Shown here piece by piece: positions 56,601-62,570 of a stretch of DNA of 64,000 nucleotides. Origin of the DNA: Ampullaceana balthica (taxonomy: Eukaryota > Mollusca > Gastropoda > Lymnaeidae). How positions within the stretch are numbered: position 1 is the first letter of the stretch; each line of letters opens with the position of its first letter. The DNA is taken from assembly GCA_944989445.1 (NCBI GenBank), contig CALYLW010000982.1, forward strand, positions 159,766 to 223,765, in the 5' to 3' direction. Made by a program: the position numbers and the translations under genes. Below the pieces are notes generated by a model, which saw nothing but the letters and a program-made list of their open reading frames with translations, was not told the origin of the DNA and made no database searches.

Positions 56601-58007
56601 TATGTAACTATTAATAATAATCATAAAGAATATGTCAATTTTTCAGCAATTAGCACATAAAAGGAAAAAAATAAAATGAAATACATTAATCCGTCAGCAC
56701 AGAGAAAATAGTGCACCAGTTGCTATAGATATCAGGCAAATATTGTTTTTTAGTAGGTCATATAGACTTCAAGCAAATGTTATTGTTTGTAGGTATGTAG
56801 ACATCAGGCAAATGTTAATGGTAATAAGGCCATTATTTTGAGTGGGTGCGTGTGTTTGTTTAGATCTCTGTGCACACTTTGTTTGTTTGTCCCCAGCTCC
56901 CAAAGCCCACAGTCTGACGGTCAGTGGCTGTGTCCTTGAATGGCAAGGAGTCAAACCTCTGGGAGGTGATGCTGTAGCTTATGTCTTACAACTCTTGTCT
57001 CTCAATGGCAGGGAAACAGAATACAAACAGGTACGTCAAACAACTGCTAGGTACATCAGTTATACTTGATATATCAAACAACTGCTAGGTACAACAGTTA
57101 TACTTGATATATCAAACAACTGCTAGGTACAACAGTTATACTTGATAAATCAAACATCTCATTAGTTGTAACTGAGTTTTATCTCACCACAGACATATTT
57201 GAGTGGACAAATTTTCATTTATGGCAAAGGAAAGGAAACCACCTGATATAAACTATAAATTGCTCATTGCGGCAGATTGCTAGGTCTTATGTTATTTTTA
57301 GATGATACTCAAATCTGCGTCTCATGAAAAAAAAATTTACACTGTCAAAAAAGACACGTCATATAAAGTTGTGTGAACTTGTGTGTCATATAATTGGGAG
57401 CATCTCATATATGCAAACATACGATCTTTGATCTAAAGAACTTTTCAGTTTTTTGGTATATTTGACTTTTAGAGTCATCATATTGATAGCACACAAATAG
57501 CCATTAATTTGTTGTAATATTTTTTAAAAATTGATAAATACAAAATAAATAGTTTTATTAAGAAATGCTCAAATGGCTTTTAATGTATTGGTTCTCAACT
57601 TTGACTTTGATTTCTATCAGATCTACAAGGGACCCAATACTCAATATCAGCTGGATGGACTCCAGCCTAACACAGAATACCAAGCCCGTGTTGCTGCAGT
57701 TCGTCTCTCATCAGACAATACAGGGGACATAATTGGGGCCTACAGCCCTGGAGTTATTATCTCCCCTCTGGCACCCGAGCCCTTGCACACAAGCACAAGC
57801 ACGAGTACGTCCGGCACCGGCCATCCGAGGGAAAGGCGAGGCTGGACATTCTACCAGATTAAGATTTTTGTTTTCGTCTGCTTTGTCCTGTTGGTGTTCC
57901 TAGCGGTCGAGGTGTGTCTGCAGTTTATCAGCTTTGATGACAAGGACTCATCTGCCTCTTCATCACCATCATCGTCTTCACATACAAGCGGTGGGAGACG
58001 CAGCTAA
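32493..58007 (+). CDS. FNDC3A: FNDC3A/FNDC3B orthologue, multi-exon, 5' end missing
   Basis: Twenty-two exons joined in compatible phases encode about 1140 residues that align end to end with my knowledge of human FNDC3A/B (about 1200 residues). Order: Pro/His-rich N-terminal region (about 1-117, including VPPGHMVQQIVDEHG, like VPPGYxxQVIED in human), basic linker (118-214, with VRKKLQQRR), then nine FN3 domains (about 215-1065), a membrane segment (about 1094-1115, IKIFVFVCFVLLVFLAVEVC) and a Ser-rich tail ending in TAA at 58005-58007. FN3 hallmarks recur: Trp in strand B (LKWN, ITWD, LRWG, VSWEEP, LTWREP, LKWGEG) and the L-P-T-Y-FR-V motif before strand F. Family knowledge: FNDC3A acts in spermatid-Sertoli adhesion and FNDC3B in adhesion, migration and adipogenesis; both are C-terminally anchored endomembrane proteins. 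Wording is slightly closer to FNDC3A (CRSA, KLKWGEG). A single pre-duplication invertebrate gene is inferred. The start codon is not in the recognised exons; exon 1 here begins inside a codon. Confidence 0.9.
32775..33228. repeat. 22-bp minisatellite, ~20 units, in intron 1
   Basis: Unit agccccatcagactattccc plus at; a C/T variant in catcagac versus cattagac alternates along the array. Starts about 120 bp after the exon 1 donor. Confidence 0.96.
33329..34148. mobile_element. hAT-type element, 820 bp, host of a nested MITE
   Basis: Ends TAGGGCTGTTATCGATTAAT and (reverse strand) TAGGGCTGCGGAAATTATCG are inverted repeats. GTATATAT at 33321-33328 and 34149-34156 is a perfect 8-bp target duplication. 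Subterminal ATCGATTAAT motifs are repeated. No transposase coding. Confidence 0.88.
33697..33875. mobile_element. Nested hAT-type MITE, 179 bp
   Basis: Ends CAGGGCGGTCTTAACGC and (reverse) CAGAGCCGTCTTTACACC. Flanks ACTGTCAG (33689-33696) and GCTGTCAG (33876-33883) differ in one base. Contains two gcccgggggccca blocks. Lies inside the 820-bp element. Confidence 0.85.
34280..34765. repeat. Minisatellite, ctgagggaatgacatcaatt
   Basis: About twelve units of 36-43 bp with tatcatttatcttacccgt or tatcaacatttatcttcccc variants alternating. Confidence 0.93.
34984..35298. repeat. 35-bp minisatellite, nine near-perfect units
   Basis: Unit ttgtttggtacatccgtgta plus tgttgtattgagtca, copies identical as far as read. 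Confidence 0.97.
35299..36294. other. Intronic; no gene recognised
   Basis: 35440-35760 is a G+C-rich stretch with several CpGs and three overlapping open frames without family resemblance. Could be regulatory; nothing specific is shown. Confidence 0.35.
36295..36692. repeat. 44-bp minisatellite, about nine units
   Basis: Unit acaaagatttaaactgccag, tacacagatcaacatggcaa, tgtc, with atcaac/atctac variants. Confidence 0.93.
36968..37737. mobile_element. hAT-type element, ~770 bp, just before exon 2
   Basis: Left end TAGGGCTGCGGAAACTAAC matches the 33329 family; right end ...AATCGTTAAAAACCCTGA is its degenerate inverse. Flanks CTTTTAAA and ATTTTAAT are a plausible decayed 8-bp duplication. Its right border is about 30 bp from the exon 2 acceptor. 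Confidence 0.7.
37227..37405. mobile_element. Nested hAT-type MITE, 179 bp
   Basis: Ends GCATGTTCCCTCTAAGC and (reverse) CAATGTTTCCTTTAAGC. Perfect 8-bp duplication CTACCATG at 37219-37226 and 37406-37413. Confidence 0.88.
37770..37959 (+). CDS. FNDC3A: FNDC3 visible exon 2 (Pro/His/Tyr-rich)
   Basis: Acceptor gtatttttcag, donor gtaagc. Encodes 63 residues rich in Pro, His, Ser and Tyr (GGPASGSQYYTSYGAPHYPP through VPVQSQGDY) and ends in phase 1. Low complexity, but the same composition and place as the human segment before the KKLKDRQ motif. A hAT element ends about 30 bp upstream of the acceptor. Confidence 0.88.
38015..39372. repeat. 54-bp minisatellite, ~25 units, in intron 2
   Basis: Unit cattctgacatgtggtgatg, acattggtaggcctctagct, ccccttagccttgc; some units are two bases shorter or carry an extra gaactcttt. 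Starts about 55 bp after the exon 2 donor. 54 is a multiple of three, so long minus-strand frames (113 and 175 codons) are artefacts. Confidence 0.96.
39373..42035. other. Intron 2 remainder, AT-rich
   Basis: No exon seen. A weak inverted pair, tttgactgcgg (about 39616) and ccgcagtcaat (about 39917), might bound a decayed MITE. Confidence 0.4.
42036..42191 (+). CDS. FNDC3A: FNDC3 visible exon 3 (basic KKLQQRR linker)
   Basis: Acceptor tctgtcatcag, donor gtaaca; phases 1 in and 1 out. Encodes GASPPLNSTDDRTLRTRN followed by VRKKLQQRRINSNDGFYS, equivalent to the human KKLKDRQ...RLNSPPSS segment. Confidence 0.9.
42453..42586 (+). CDS. FNDC3A: FNDC3 visible exon 4 (acidic linker before FN3-1)
   Basis: Donor gtaagt is strong. 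The acceptor (ctcaataaaag) is weaker but gives the right phase. Encodes VNGDIGIHDPGLIHGHCMTS then MEEENNLITQCLSTMPSPK, the counterpart of the human acidic VQDILSGIEKP segment just before FN3-1. Confidence 0.82.
43037..43185 (+). CDS. FNDC3A: FNDC3 visible exon 5 (FN3-1, first half)
   Basis: Acceptor cctgtaag, donor gtaagg, phase 0 in and 2 out. Encodes VTDVEARSSLIQLSPPEIDS and LKYELLLSDKGREAKYKTVF, matching human VSNIQARAVVLSWxPP and YEVxLSDKGRDGKYK. The strand-B Trp of FN3-1 is replaced (IQLSPP). Confidence 0.95.
43268..43345. repeat. ~21-bp tandem in intron 5, four units
   Basis: gacatataaatgattattgg repeated, starting about 80 bp after the exon 5 donor. Confidence 0.88.
44182..44241 (+). 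CDS. FNDC3A: FNDC3 visible exon 6 (60 bp, FN3-1)
   Basis: Acceptor tttttcttctag, donor gtaagc. Encodes CGDATEITLKDLKPATEYHL, matching the human GEExxxxLKDLxPATDYH segment. Too short to be found by open reading frame length alone. Confidence 0.94.
44478..44690 (+). repeat. Tandem copies of the exon 7 3' splice site
   Basis: ttccccag|ggtgtgtgcagt (AG at 44498), gttcccag|ggtgtgtcccgc (44542), ttattttag|tgtctgtaag (44584) and gttccctgtctatgtgcag (about 44637) precede the true gttcccag|ggtgtgtgcagt (44668). Degenerate units of about 40-50 bp joined by gcatacaa..aattatctccc. Confidence 0.8.
44669..44810 (+). CDS. FNDC3A: FNDC3 visible exon 7 (FN3-1 end, FN3-2 start)
   Basis: Acceptor cttgttcccag, donor gtaagt. 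Encodes KVCAVFGEELKGALTEPVSF followed by DAPQAPKLMNKTKTSVQLKW, as in human KGxxSEPVSFTTxSCxP. Degenerate copies of its 3' splice site lie upstream (44478-44668). Confidence 0.95.
44983..45197. mobile_element. hAT-type MITE, 215 bp, in intron 7
   Basis: Ends TAGGGGTCTCCAAACT and (reverse) CAGGGGTCTCCAAAAAT. Flanks ATGTGACC (44975-44982) and ATGTAACC (45198-45205) differ in one base. GC-rich interior with two ggaggccctctcatcc units. Confidence 0.88.
45402..45682. repeat. 39-bp minisatellite, seven units, before exon 8
   Basis: Unit aacaatacaagtgacttgaa plus cttatcccacaccaaacat. Ends about 37 bp upstream of the exon 8 acceptor. 39 is a multiple of three, hence open frames on both strands (165 and 120 codons) that are not proteins. 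Confidence 0.96.
45720..45892 (+). CDS. FNDC3A: FNDC3 visible exon 8 (FN3-2)
   Basis: Acceptor ggtgtctccacag, donor gtaaaa. Encodes AACENGSKITAYQLEYDKGD and INHLNASTRYVFRLAAINSL, matching human DNGSKIxNxxLEWDEG. Preceded within about 40 bp by a 39-bp tandem array. Confidence 0.95.
46201..46360 (+). CDS. FNDC3A: FNDC3 visible exon 9 (FN3-2 end, FN3-3 start)
   Basis: Acceptor ccctcctctag, donor gtacgt. Encodes SPYSEVVSFFTSGSVPSQPD and FALTISWIRRPNDDEFLLQM, matching the human FSEEVxYYTSG and LSLQWSKP segments. Confidence 0.93.
46576..46662 (+). CDS. FNDC3A: FNDC3 visible exon 10 (87 bp, FN3-3)
   Basis: Acceptor atttttgtag, donor gtaggt, phase 0 at both ends. Encodes GHGFIPVYNGPNLSYKVAKL then RRNTEYKFR, close to human GYGFKPKYDGEDLxYTVKNL and RRSTKYKFK. 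Confidence 0.94.
46913..47603. mobile_element. hAT-type element, 691 bp, in intron 10
   Basis: Ends CAGGGGTGTCCAAACTTT and (reverse) CAGGAATGTCCTAAATCC. Perfect 8-bp duplication CTATAAAC at 46905-46912 and 47604-47611. No transposase. Its right border is about 35 bp from the exon 11 acceptor. Confidence 0.9.
47639..47777 (+). CDS. FNDC3A: FNDC3 visible exon 11 (FN3-3 end, FN3-4 start)
   Basis: Acceptor cttctcaacag. The donor gtcagt is the weakest in the gene (C at +3). Encodes LAAKNEEGPSKWSETVCYKT and KGKINPYSFRITW, matching human KGKIHSHSFKITWDPP. A 28-bp array starts about 35 bp downstream of the donor. Confidence 0.93.
47812..48762. repeat. 28-bp minisatellite, ~33 units, after exon 11
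   Basis: Unit gttagatactgaaacgctga plus ttgcttgt with atgctg/atactg and cactgattgg variants in a higher-order order. Starts about 35 bp after the exon 11 donor. Confidence 0.97.
49254..49319 (+). CDS. FNDC3A: FNDC3 visible exon 12 (66 bp, FN3-4)
   Basis: Acceptor cctccctgacag, donor gtgaga. Encodes DPPSDSGGTEITKYIVELDD then GQ, matching human WDPPKDNGGxxIxKYVVE. The strand C-C' loop is shorter than in human. Confidence 0.93.
49667..50027. mobile_element. pogo/Tigger-like MITE, 361 bp, in intron 12
   Basis: Ends CAGTCGTCCCTCGC and (reverse) CAGTCGACCCTCGC, flanked by TA at 49665-49666 and 50028-50029. No transposase. Superfamily by end sequence and TA target. Confidence 0.82.
50858..50970 (+). 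CDS. FNDC3A: FNDC3 visible exon 13 (FN3-4)
   Basis: Acceptor tatgtccag, donor gtaagt. Encodes GYDTVYEGSEREHIFDHLTP and GHLYRVRVASCSLGGRSD, matching human IYSGATxEHxxDxLxPGxxY and CISxGGQS. Confidence 0.94.
51151..51256 (+). CDS. FNDC3A: FNDC3 visible exon 14 (FN3-4 end, FN3-5 start)
   Basis: Acceptor gtgtctcccag, donor gtaaga. Encodes FSECCVATTLPVAPGQCQAP and LQGKPKATSLHLRW, almost collinear with human SESLxVxTxxxxPGxCxPPR and LQGRPKAKEIQLRW. Confidence 0.95.
51400..51572 (+). CDS. FNDC3A: FNDC3 visible exon 15 (FN3-5)
   Basis: Acceptor ttttgttggtcag, donor gtgagc. Encodes GYPDYDGGSQVTSFAAQMIS, REVYKGHDRDCIVAGLLPGR and FQVRAFNRAG, matching human DGGSPISxYSVEMSP and REVYQGSEVECTVSSLLPGK. A 32-bp array begins about 15 bp after the donor. 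Confidence 0.95.
51587..52000. repeat. 32-bp minisatellite, ~13 units, after exon 15
   Basis: Unit gaggagtgaatgtttgatta plus ctgagactagtt. Begins about 15 bp after the exon 15 donor; its gtgaatg echoes the donor-proximal gtgagcagtgcagtgaatg. Confidence 0.96.
52129..52323 (+). CDS. FNDC3A: FNDC3 visible exon 16 (FN3-5 end, FN3-6 start)
   Basis: Acceptor atatctctag, donor gtaggt, phase 0 at both ends. Encodes AGPWSEPLEVISGAGVPDAP, PPHVICRSAHTALVSWEEPC and IGEYRLEWQQ, matching human PPQVTCRSATCAQVNWEVP and VTEYRLEWG. Confidence 0.95.
52611..52685 (+). CDS. FNDC3A: FNDC3 visible exon 17 (75 bp, FN3-6)
   Basis: Acceptor ttcatttcag, donor gtaagt, phase 0 at both ends. Encodes LYVGPNLSFDAKGLTPATMY then TFRVQ, matching human CYCGPGLSYEIKGLSPATTY. 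Confidence 0.94.
52962..53215 (+). CDS. FNDC3A: FNDC3 visible exon 18 (FN3-6 end, FN3-7)
   Basis: Acceptor ccttcctccccag, donor gtaagt. Encodes AINSAGPSQFSLSTPYVTPP, ALLTWREPNCNGSDITSYNI and LLEDLSPETTYK, matching human AGAGPFSE, ISWEKPCDHGSEILAYSIDF and LQPDTTYRIRIQA. The donor is repeated in tandem downstream (53205-53455). Confidence 0.95.
53205..53455 (+). repeat. ~28-bp tandem of the exon 18 5' splice site
   Basis: acaagtaagtcattcattga plus acattgct repeated about eight times. The first acaa|gtaagt is the true donor (53215/53216). Six further perfect ACAAGTAAGT copies follow, then two decayed ones. Confidence 0.92.
53478..53540. repeat. ~28-bp tandem in intron 18
   Basis: actatttcaatcattcagac plus tagaacag, between two and three units. 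Confidence 0.85.
53848..54038. repeat. 63-bp tandem, three units, before exon 19
   Basis: aaatcattggttaaataatg, aagtagagatattgtccttg, ctacttgctaatgtttgaat, agt. Copies identical; ends about 65 bp before the exon 19 acceptor. Confidence 0.96.
54104..54304 (+). CDS. FNDC3A: FNDC3 visible exon 19 (FN3-7 end, FN3-8 start)
   Basis: Acceptor tttcatcttcag, donor gtaaca. Encodes KIRVQAVNGIGVGAFSQMVK, LPPSPPRLECVMLAPTSIKL and KWGEGRN, very close to human IRIQALNSLGAGPFSxxIK and PPRLECxAxxxxxLKLKWGEG. Confidence 0.96.
54448..54975. mobile_element. pogo/Tigger-like MITE, 528 bp, in intron 19
   Basis: Ends CAGTGGTTCCTCGAGATACG and (reverse) CAGTGGTTATTTGAGATATG, flanked by TA. No transposase. Confidence 0.82.
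55122..55288 (+). CDS. FNDC3A: FNDC3 visible exon 20 (FN3-8 end, linker)
   Basis: Acceptor ttaaatttcag, donor gtaggc. Encodes SFQPVYTGPAHTHKVTRLME, YEFRIYASNDAGSGPYSDTY and SFTTTKSPPPPIK, matching human FVSLYRGPxHTYKVQRLxE and FTTxKSVPxxxKAP. The last bases of the exon plus the donor form the unit of a 39-bp minisatellite (55262-56008). The first four donor copies are reachable in frame and would each add 13 residues to the FN3-8/FN3-9 linker. Confidence 0.94.
55262..56008 (+). repeat. 39-bp minisatellite of the exon 20 end plus 5' splice site, 19 donors
   Basis: Unit cctcccccagtcaaag|gtag plus gcagggacataagtctcaa. The first copy is the real end of exon 20. I count 19 caaaggtagg donors spaced 39 bp (one 40). 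In the FNDC3 frame each unit adds 13 residues (G-R-Q-G-H-N-S-R-P-P-P-V-K); a TGA ends this frame at 55426-55428, after donor 4. Long frames on both strands (274 and 268 codons) are by-products. Confidence 0.96.
56162..56428. repeat. 14-bp minisatellite, acacatcaaacaat
   Basis: About nineteen units, some acacatcaaacaaa, in intron 20. Confidence 0.96.
56487..56580. mobile_element. hAT end fragment in intron 20
   Basis: ccagtgctactccaagtggt followed by ggtcagcggaccagtgccag and ggtccgcagaagttg resembles the end of a hAT element. The opposite end is not seen. Confidence 0.45.
56897..57030 (+). CDS. FNDC3A: FNDC3 visible exon 21 (FN3-9)
   Basis: Acceptor gtttgtccccag, donor gtacgt. Encodes APKAHSLTVSGCVLEWQGVK and AYVLQLLSLNGRETEYKQ, matching human KAPxxxxxxxxxCEITWE and DPVxYxLQVxxGxxSEYKQ. 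The bases just after the donor are repeated in tandem downstream. Confidence 0.94.
57031..57150 (+). repeat. ~45-bp tandem of the exon 21 donor-proximal intron
   Basis: tcaaacaactgctaggtaca plus acagttatacttgatata, three units. The first starts six bases into the intron; each unit carries a donor-like tag|gtaca. Confidence 0.9.
57621..58007 (+). CDS. FNDC3A: FNDC3 terminal coding exon 22 (FN3-9 end, membrane anchor, tail)
   Basis: Acceptor gatttctatcag; stop TAA at 58005-58007. Encodes IYKGPNTQYQLDGLQPNTEY, the end of FN3-9, a Ser/Thr-rich stalk (HTSTSTSTSGTG), a basic patch (HPRERRGW), a membrane segment of about 22 residues (KIFVFVCFVLLVFLAVEVCL) and a 25-residue tail with SSASSSPSSSS and GGRRS at the end. 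The human proteins stop a few residues after the membrane segment, so the tail is an extension here. Confidence 0.95.
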   Translation: MYKGPNTQYQLDGLQPNTEYQARVAAVRLSSDNTGDIIGAYSPGVIISPLAPEPLHTSTSTSTSGTGHPRERRGWTFYQIKIFVFVCFVLLVFLAVEVCLQFISFDDKDSSASSSPSSSSHTSGGRRS

Positions 58008-60335
58008 AACATAGTGACTGTCAATGTGCATAGATTGTTGATGTTTTTATTGAGACTTTATTTAATATTCTAGCTTTTTTGGGGGGTTCGGTTTATTTAA
58101 AGTATCTCTATTTTTAACTATTGCTACTATATTATAACCTTTTTTGTTGACTTTGGAGAGAGGGATGGAGTTTTTAAAAAAATGTTTTTGTGCTTTGTTT
58201 TTTTTGGTGGTTTTTTTTTGACTTATAAGAGTCCTTAAAATATAGGTTCTATAGTGTTGTGGATGTATGCATTTAGTATGTCGCTAGGCAAGGGGCATGA
58301 CAAAGCATGCAGTGATATGACAGACCTGTCACATGGGAGACCAGCTGTGGGCAAAGAATTATGTGACATTTTGTTCCTGTGCTAGACTAGACCTGTATAA
58401 GCCACTAGTCCCAATTTGTGTCAGGTTTTTATCGTCCCTGAAACAAAAAATGTTGAATAACAAACTGATATTGGATGTGGCATCACTACTTACGATCCTA
58501 TCACATTACACTAAAATTGACTCAAAATAATAATAATTTCATATCCCTTCATTGTTTCAAATTGCATCAAGAAATGTGAAGATAGTCAATAGCAATGATG
58601 CCATCAAGAAATGTGTTGAAAGTACAAGAAGCCAGTGCAGTGTTAGTTCAATGGAAGCAGACATTTGGTAGACAAACTTATTACATTGCTCAAACCTAGC
58701 TTTAAAAAATAACTGTTCAAGAGAGAATTTTCAACAATTTTTCTTAATGAAAGCCACCAGCCTGGAGCTTGGGTTGTTTGTTTACTGTAGAAATGTTTTG
58801 TCATTCCAACAATGTTGGGTCAGTGGATCATGCTGTAGGCTGGGAAATTTTACCAGCAAAGATGATTCCCGAAAGTCCAGATTTTATTTGCTGTTAGTCA
58901 TTCATGTTTGGATCATTTATCAGTTGATCAGACATGAACACAGCAAGTTGGATTACGTAAACCAATATTTACATTGTGTGGGGGCTCAAGGTATCATTGA
59001 AATACAGATCCCTATTTTATCATATACTTAAAGACAAACTCCCAGATTTCTTGGATTTTTTTTTAAATTTTTTTTTGGTAGAAGGAAAATTGTTAACAAC
59101 TTTATACTAAATGTTTATGATTTGTAAATATTTTTTTTTCATGATGAATTAAAAATATGTTACGATGAGTCAAAGTCATAAAAATATGCTATGTTGAGTC
59201 AAAGTCTGATGCTGGTAATCTGCATGATATCCTGTATATTTGGGAATGATATTGTTATTCAACTTGTTATTTGGAAAGGCTGAAGTTTTTTGCTTCACTT
59301 GTTTTGTTCTTCATTCAGCATTCAAAGATTATTAAAAACTGTTGGAATGTTTGTTTTCTGGGCCAAAAATGATTCATCAGATTTTATTAATCCCCTGCCA
59401 CCAAACCCAATCAGAAATCTCCAGAACTCATTTGATTCTTTCACTGTTATACATTTGTTGCATCCGTAGTTTTATATCTTGAAGATATTTCCTACAAGTC
59501 TGACAAGGATGCCCCCCACCCCCCAACTAGTTTGTGAAGATGGATAAAATAGTGTCAACCACATGTCATGCCACCTCATTGACATTTCATGCCATCTCAG
59601 TGACACATTTCATTTCTGTGATAAATTAAGTATGCCATGTCCTCTCTATCAAATTGTAGTTTTAAATCAGCACAGGATTAAAAGAAATATTTTATCATTG
59701 GCTATGTAGATCAATGAAAGATTATCTTCATAGATGAAATCAAATAATGATTAACTCATCCTCACCAGAAATTTTGTCTTGTTGTTAAATGAAGATCCAC
59801 ACTTTGGATCTTCTGGGCAGAAATCAACCCGTTTAACTTTCTTGAATAAGTAAGCAAAGTACCAGACTAACAGGAGGTTGGCACTCAAATAATTCCTTCC
59901 CCCTGGTCTATCCTGTGGCCGGTCTCTTGTGCAGGTGCACATTGGACAAAATGTACTCGGCTGTCTGCATATATTAGGATGATCCACTTTAAGGACCTGC
60001 CCATTTTCTCTCAATATTAGGCTTTTCTTTTTTGTAATGTTTTAAATTCCTTTTTTAATGTGTTTAAAATTACTTGATATTATTACCCCCCCCCCACACA
60101 CACACACACCCCCCACCCACTGATGATTCATTATAATCTAAGGATCATTTAATAGTTTTTTTACCAAAGAAGTTGTAATGGGTAATTAAATTTGCCTTGG
60201 GTTTGATAGCCAAACTGCTTTTAGCTTGATTATAAAATATACTGTTTTGGTAGTTTCTTAAAATGTCAACAATATTTTTAAAAGATACTGTCTCATATTG
60301 TAATCATTTTAAAAGTCTTGAAGCATTAGTCATTT

Positions 60336-60341
60336 AATAAA
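60336..60341 (+). terminator. FNDC3A: Alternative poly(A) signal AATAAA
   Basis: Canonical hexamer in catttaataaaacc. The downstream GT-rich element is weak, so use is uncertain. Confidence 0.3.
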
Positions 60342-60367
60342 ACCATAATTTATTTTGAATTGTTTGA

Positions 60368-60588
60368 TCTAGAGTCTGACATCTTAAAGTAGACTAATGT
60401 CAAAGTTCATCTCACATCTTAAAGTAGACTAATGTCAAAGTTCATCTCACATCTTAAAGTAGACTAATGTCAAAGTTCATCTCACATCTTAAAGTAGACT
60501 AATGTCAAAGATCATCTCACATCTTAAAGTAGACTAATGTCAAAGTTCATCTCACATCTTAAAGTAGACTAATGTCAAAGTTCGTACT
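60368..60588. repeat. 35-bp minisatellite in predicted 3' UTR, six units
   Basis: acatcttaaagtagactaat plus gtcaaagttcatctc, nearly identical copies. Confidence 0.96.
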
Positions 60589-60671
60589 GTGAGCCCATCC
60601 CCCAGGCACAGATGACACAGTTAATGACCTGCTCTGTTTGAAATTGTTATAAAATGAAATTCACTGAAAAG

Positions 60672-60738
60672 ACAAGTGTTCTATCAACATGCACAAGTGT
60701 TCTATCAACATGCACAAGTGTTCTATCAACATGCACAA
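60672..60738. repeat. 21-bp tandem in predicted 3' UTR, three units
   Basis: acaagtgttctatcaacatg plus c. Confidence 0.95.
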
Positions 60739-61332
60739 AGAATGTGTTGAACATTATCCAAGTGAATGTCTCAATGTCATTAATTTTTATTTTATTTTTT
60801 AAGACTTAAAGTTTTAGGTAAAATAATTTGTTCATTAGGTTTGCACTATTACTATTAGCAGTAAGCTGTCACAGGAAAAGTGTTTAAATAGTTCAATTTA
60901 TCAAATGTTGGCCAAAGTGTAAGTACTGGATGAGATCTCAGATGGTTCTCAAGAATTATTAGAAAGGGACAGCACAACTTTAGTTATTGAGTTTATAACA
61001 TTCAGTTCAACTTGGTTATTGTCCGCAGGTTTAAATCATGATGAACTTTGTTTCCTTTCAGCATTGGTCTCTGGGTTGGAATATAAGGTATTGATGGAGA
61101 TTTTAGAAACTGTTCATCATCTCAGGACAGACGTTCACATTTTATCTCAGACCTCATCCTTGTCATTTCCTTATAAAAATGTTAGCTTGTTCCAATGAAG
61201 CTGGTATGTTGGCCGTGGAGAACTCACCCTGTGATAGCCTTGTGGAAATGGGATCAATTCAACAACTCACCTGAAAGCCATGATATTCCTGGGGGACATT
61301 GCTCTAGGGCTTTTTAAAAAGAAATTTGTATT

Positions 61333-61612
61333 CCTCCCACCTGAACTCCTATCTGACCTTTCTTCCCACCTGAACTCCTATCTGACCTTTCTTCCCACCT
61401 GAACTCCTATCTGACCTTTTCTCCCACCTGAACTCCAATCTGACTTTTTCTCCCAACTGAACTCCTATCTCACCTTTCTTCCCACCTGAACTCTTATCTC
61501 ACCTTTCTTCCCACATGAACTCCATCTGACCTTTTCTCCCACATGAACTCCTATCTGACCTTTCTTCCCACCTGAACTCCTATCTGACCTTTTCTCCCAC
61601 CTGGACTCCTCC
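61333..61612. repeat. Minisatellite in predicted 3' UTR, cccacctgaactcctatctg
   Basis: About ten units of roughly 28 bp ending accttt(c/t)tt or acctttct, pyrimidine-rich on the + strand. Confidence 0.93.
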
Positions 61613-62542
61613 TATGTCACTGTCACCGTTCCTCAAATAAAAAGTAAATCATTTCCTATATATTTTTAAGGTCTAATTTCACAGCTAATTCACTGTGCTG
61701 ATAATCAAACTTTTATTACAAAGATAATTTACTCCCCAATGGTTTCGTAATTAACACCAGCTAAGTTGTGATTGCTTATTAAGTATCAATATTTCTCACA
61801 TTGTTCTTGTTGGCTCAAATTTCAAACTATTTTATGATGAAAACTTGCTGAAATATTTACAGGAAATGTGTATAAAAATACTATTTATTTCCCATGCCCA
61901 TGTCACTTAAATATTACAGTAGTCACATTTGTATAGGATCAAGATGTCGTAAGTACCACACTTGGGCCAGATTTTAAGGCTTGGCTCAGTGTTATATAAT
62001 CTTAATGCCATCCAAGCCACCGGCATCTGTGAGAAGGTTTTACTAATCCAATTGGGATAATTTTTAATTAAGAAATCTTGACCTAGCCTGTGTTTGCTCC
62101 ATGTGTTAACATAATTTGTTATTGTAGCATCTCATTAAAAAGTATACACCCAAAGGCTTCAAAACAAAACACAAATACCTGTCTATTTTTTTCCTCTTAA
62201 TCTATCCATGGATTTAAGATGTCTGCTTTTCTCTTCTATGTCTTGTGACCATGTTTTAGATGTATACACATATTATTGAAATGGTCTACGGTTGCCAGAC
62301 CTGTGTACATGTCTGTGTAACTAACTATAATATACATATATATAATATATAAATACAAAAAAATATATATATATTATTATTGTGGTTATTGAAATGTTTA
62401 TCATAAATGCAATTTTTTTTAATGTTATGAAGATGTTGTAGAACCATCGTGTTCTTTTTAAAAATTGTGTACATAATGCATTCATATTATATTTGTCTCT
62501 TATTACAATTGTATTCTGCTTGAGTTATTTATTTGAAACATG

Positions 62543-62548
62543 AATAAA
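62543..62548 (+). terminator. FNDC3A: Poly(A) signal AATAAA, likely main FNDC3 site
   Basis: Canonical hexamer in tgaataaatctg, followed 12-35 bases later by a G/T-rich tract. Best of the candidates downstream of the stop codon. Confidence 0.55.
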
Positions 62549-62570
62549 TCTGATAACATTTTGGTGGCCA

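Larger units (their letters stand above)
58008..62570 (+). other. FNDC3A: FNDC3 3' untranslated region (predicted)
   Basis: No further exon is seen after the stop. AATAAA at 62543-62548 is followed by a GT-rich stretch (ttttggtggccattgctgtt), a good downstream element, so cleavage near 62565 is likely. Earlier AATAAA hexamers at 60336 and 61636 could give shorter forms. The predicted UTR holds three minisatellites (60368, 60672 and 61333). Vertebrate FNDC3 messages also have long 3' UTRs. The end point is inference. Confidence 0.6.
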
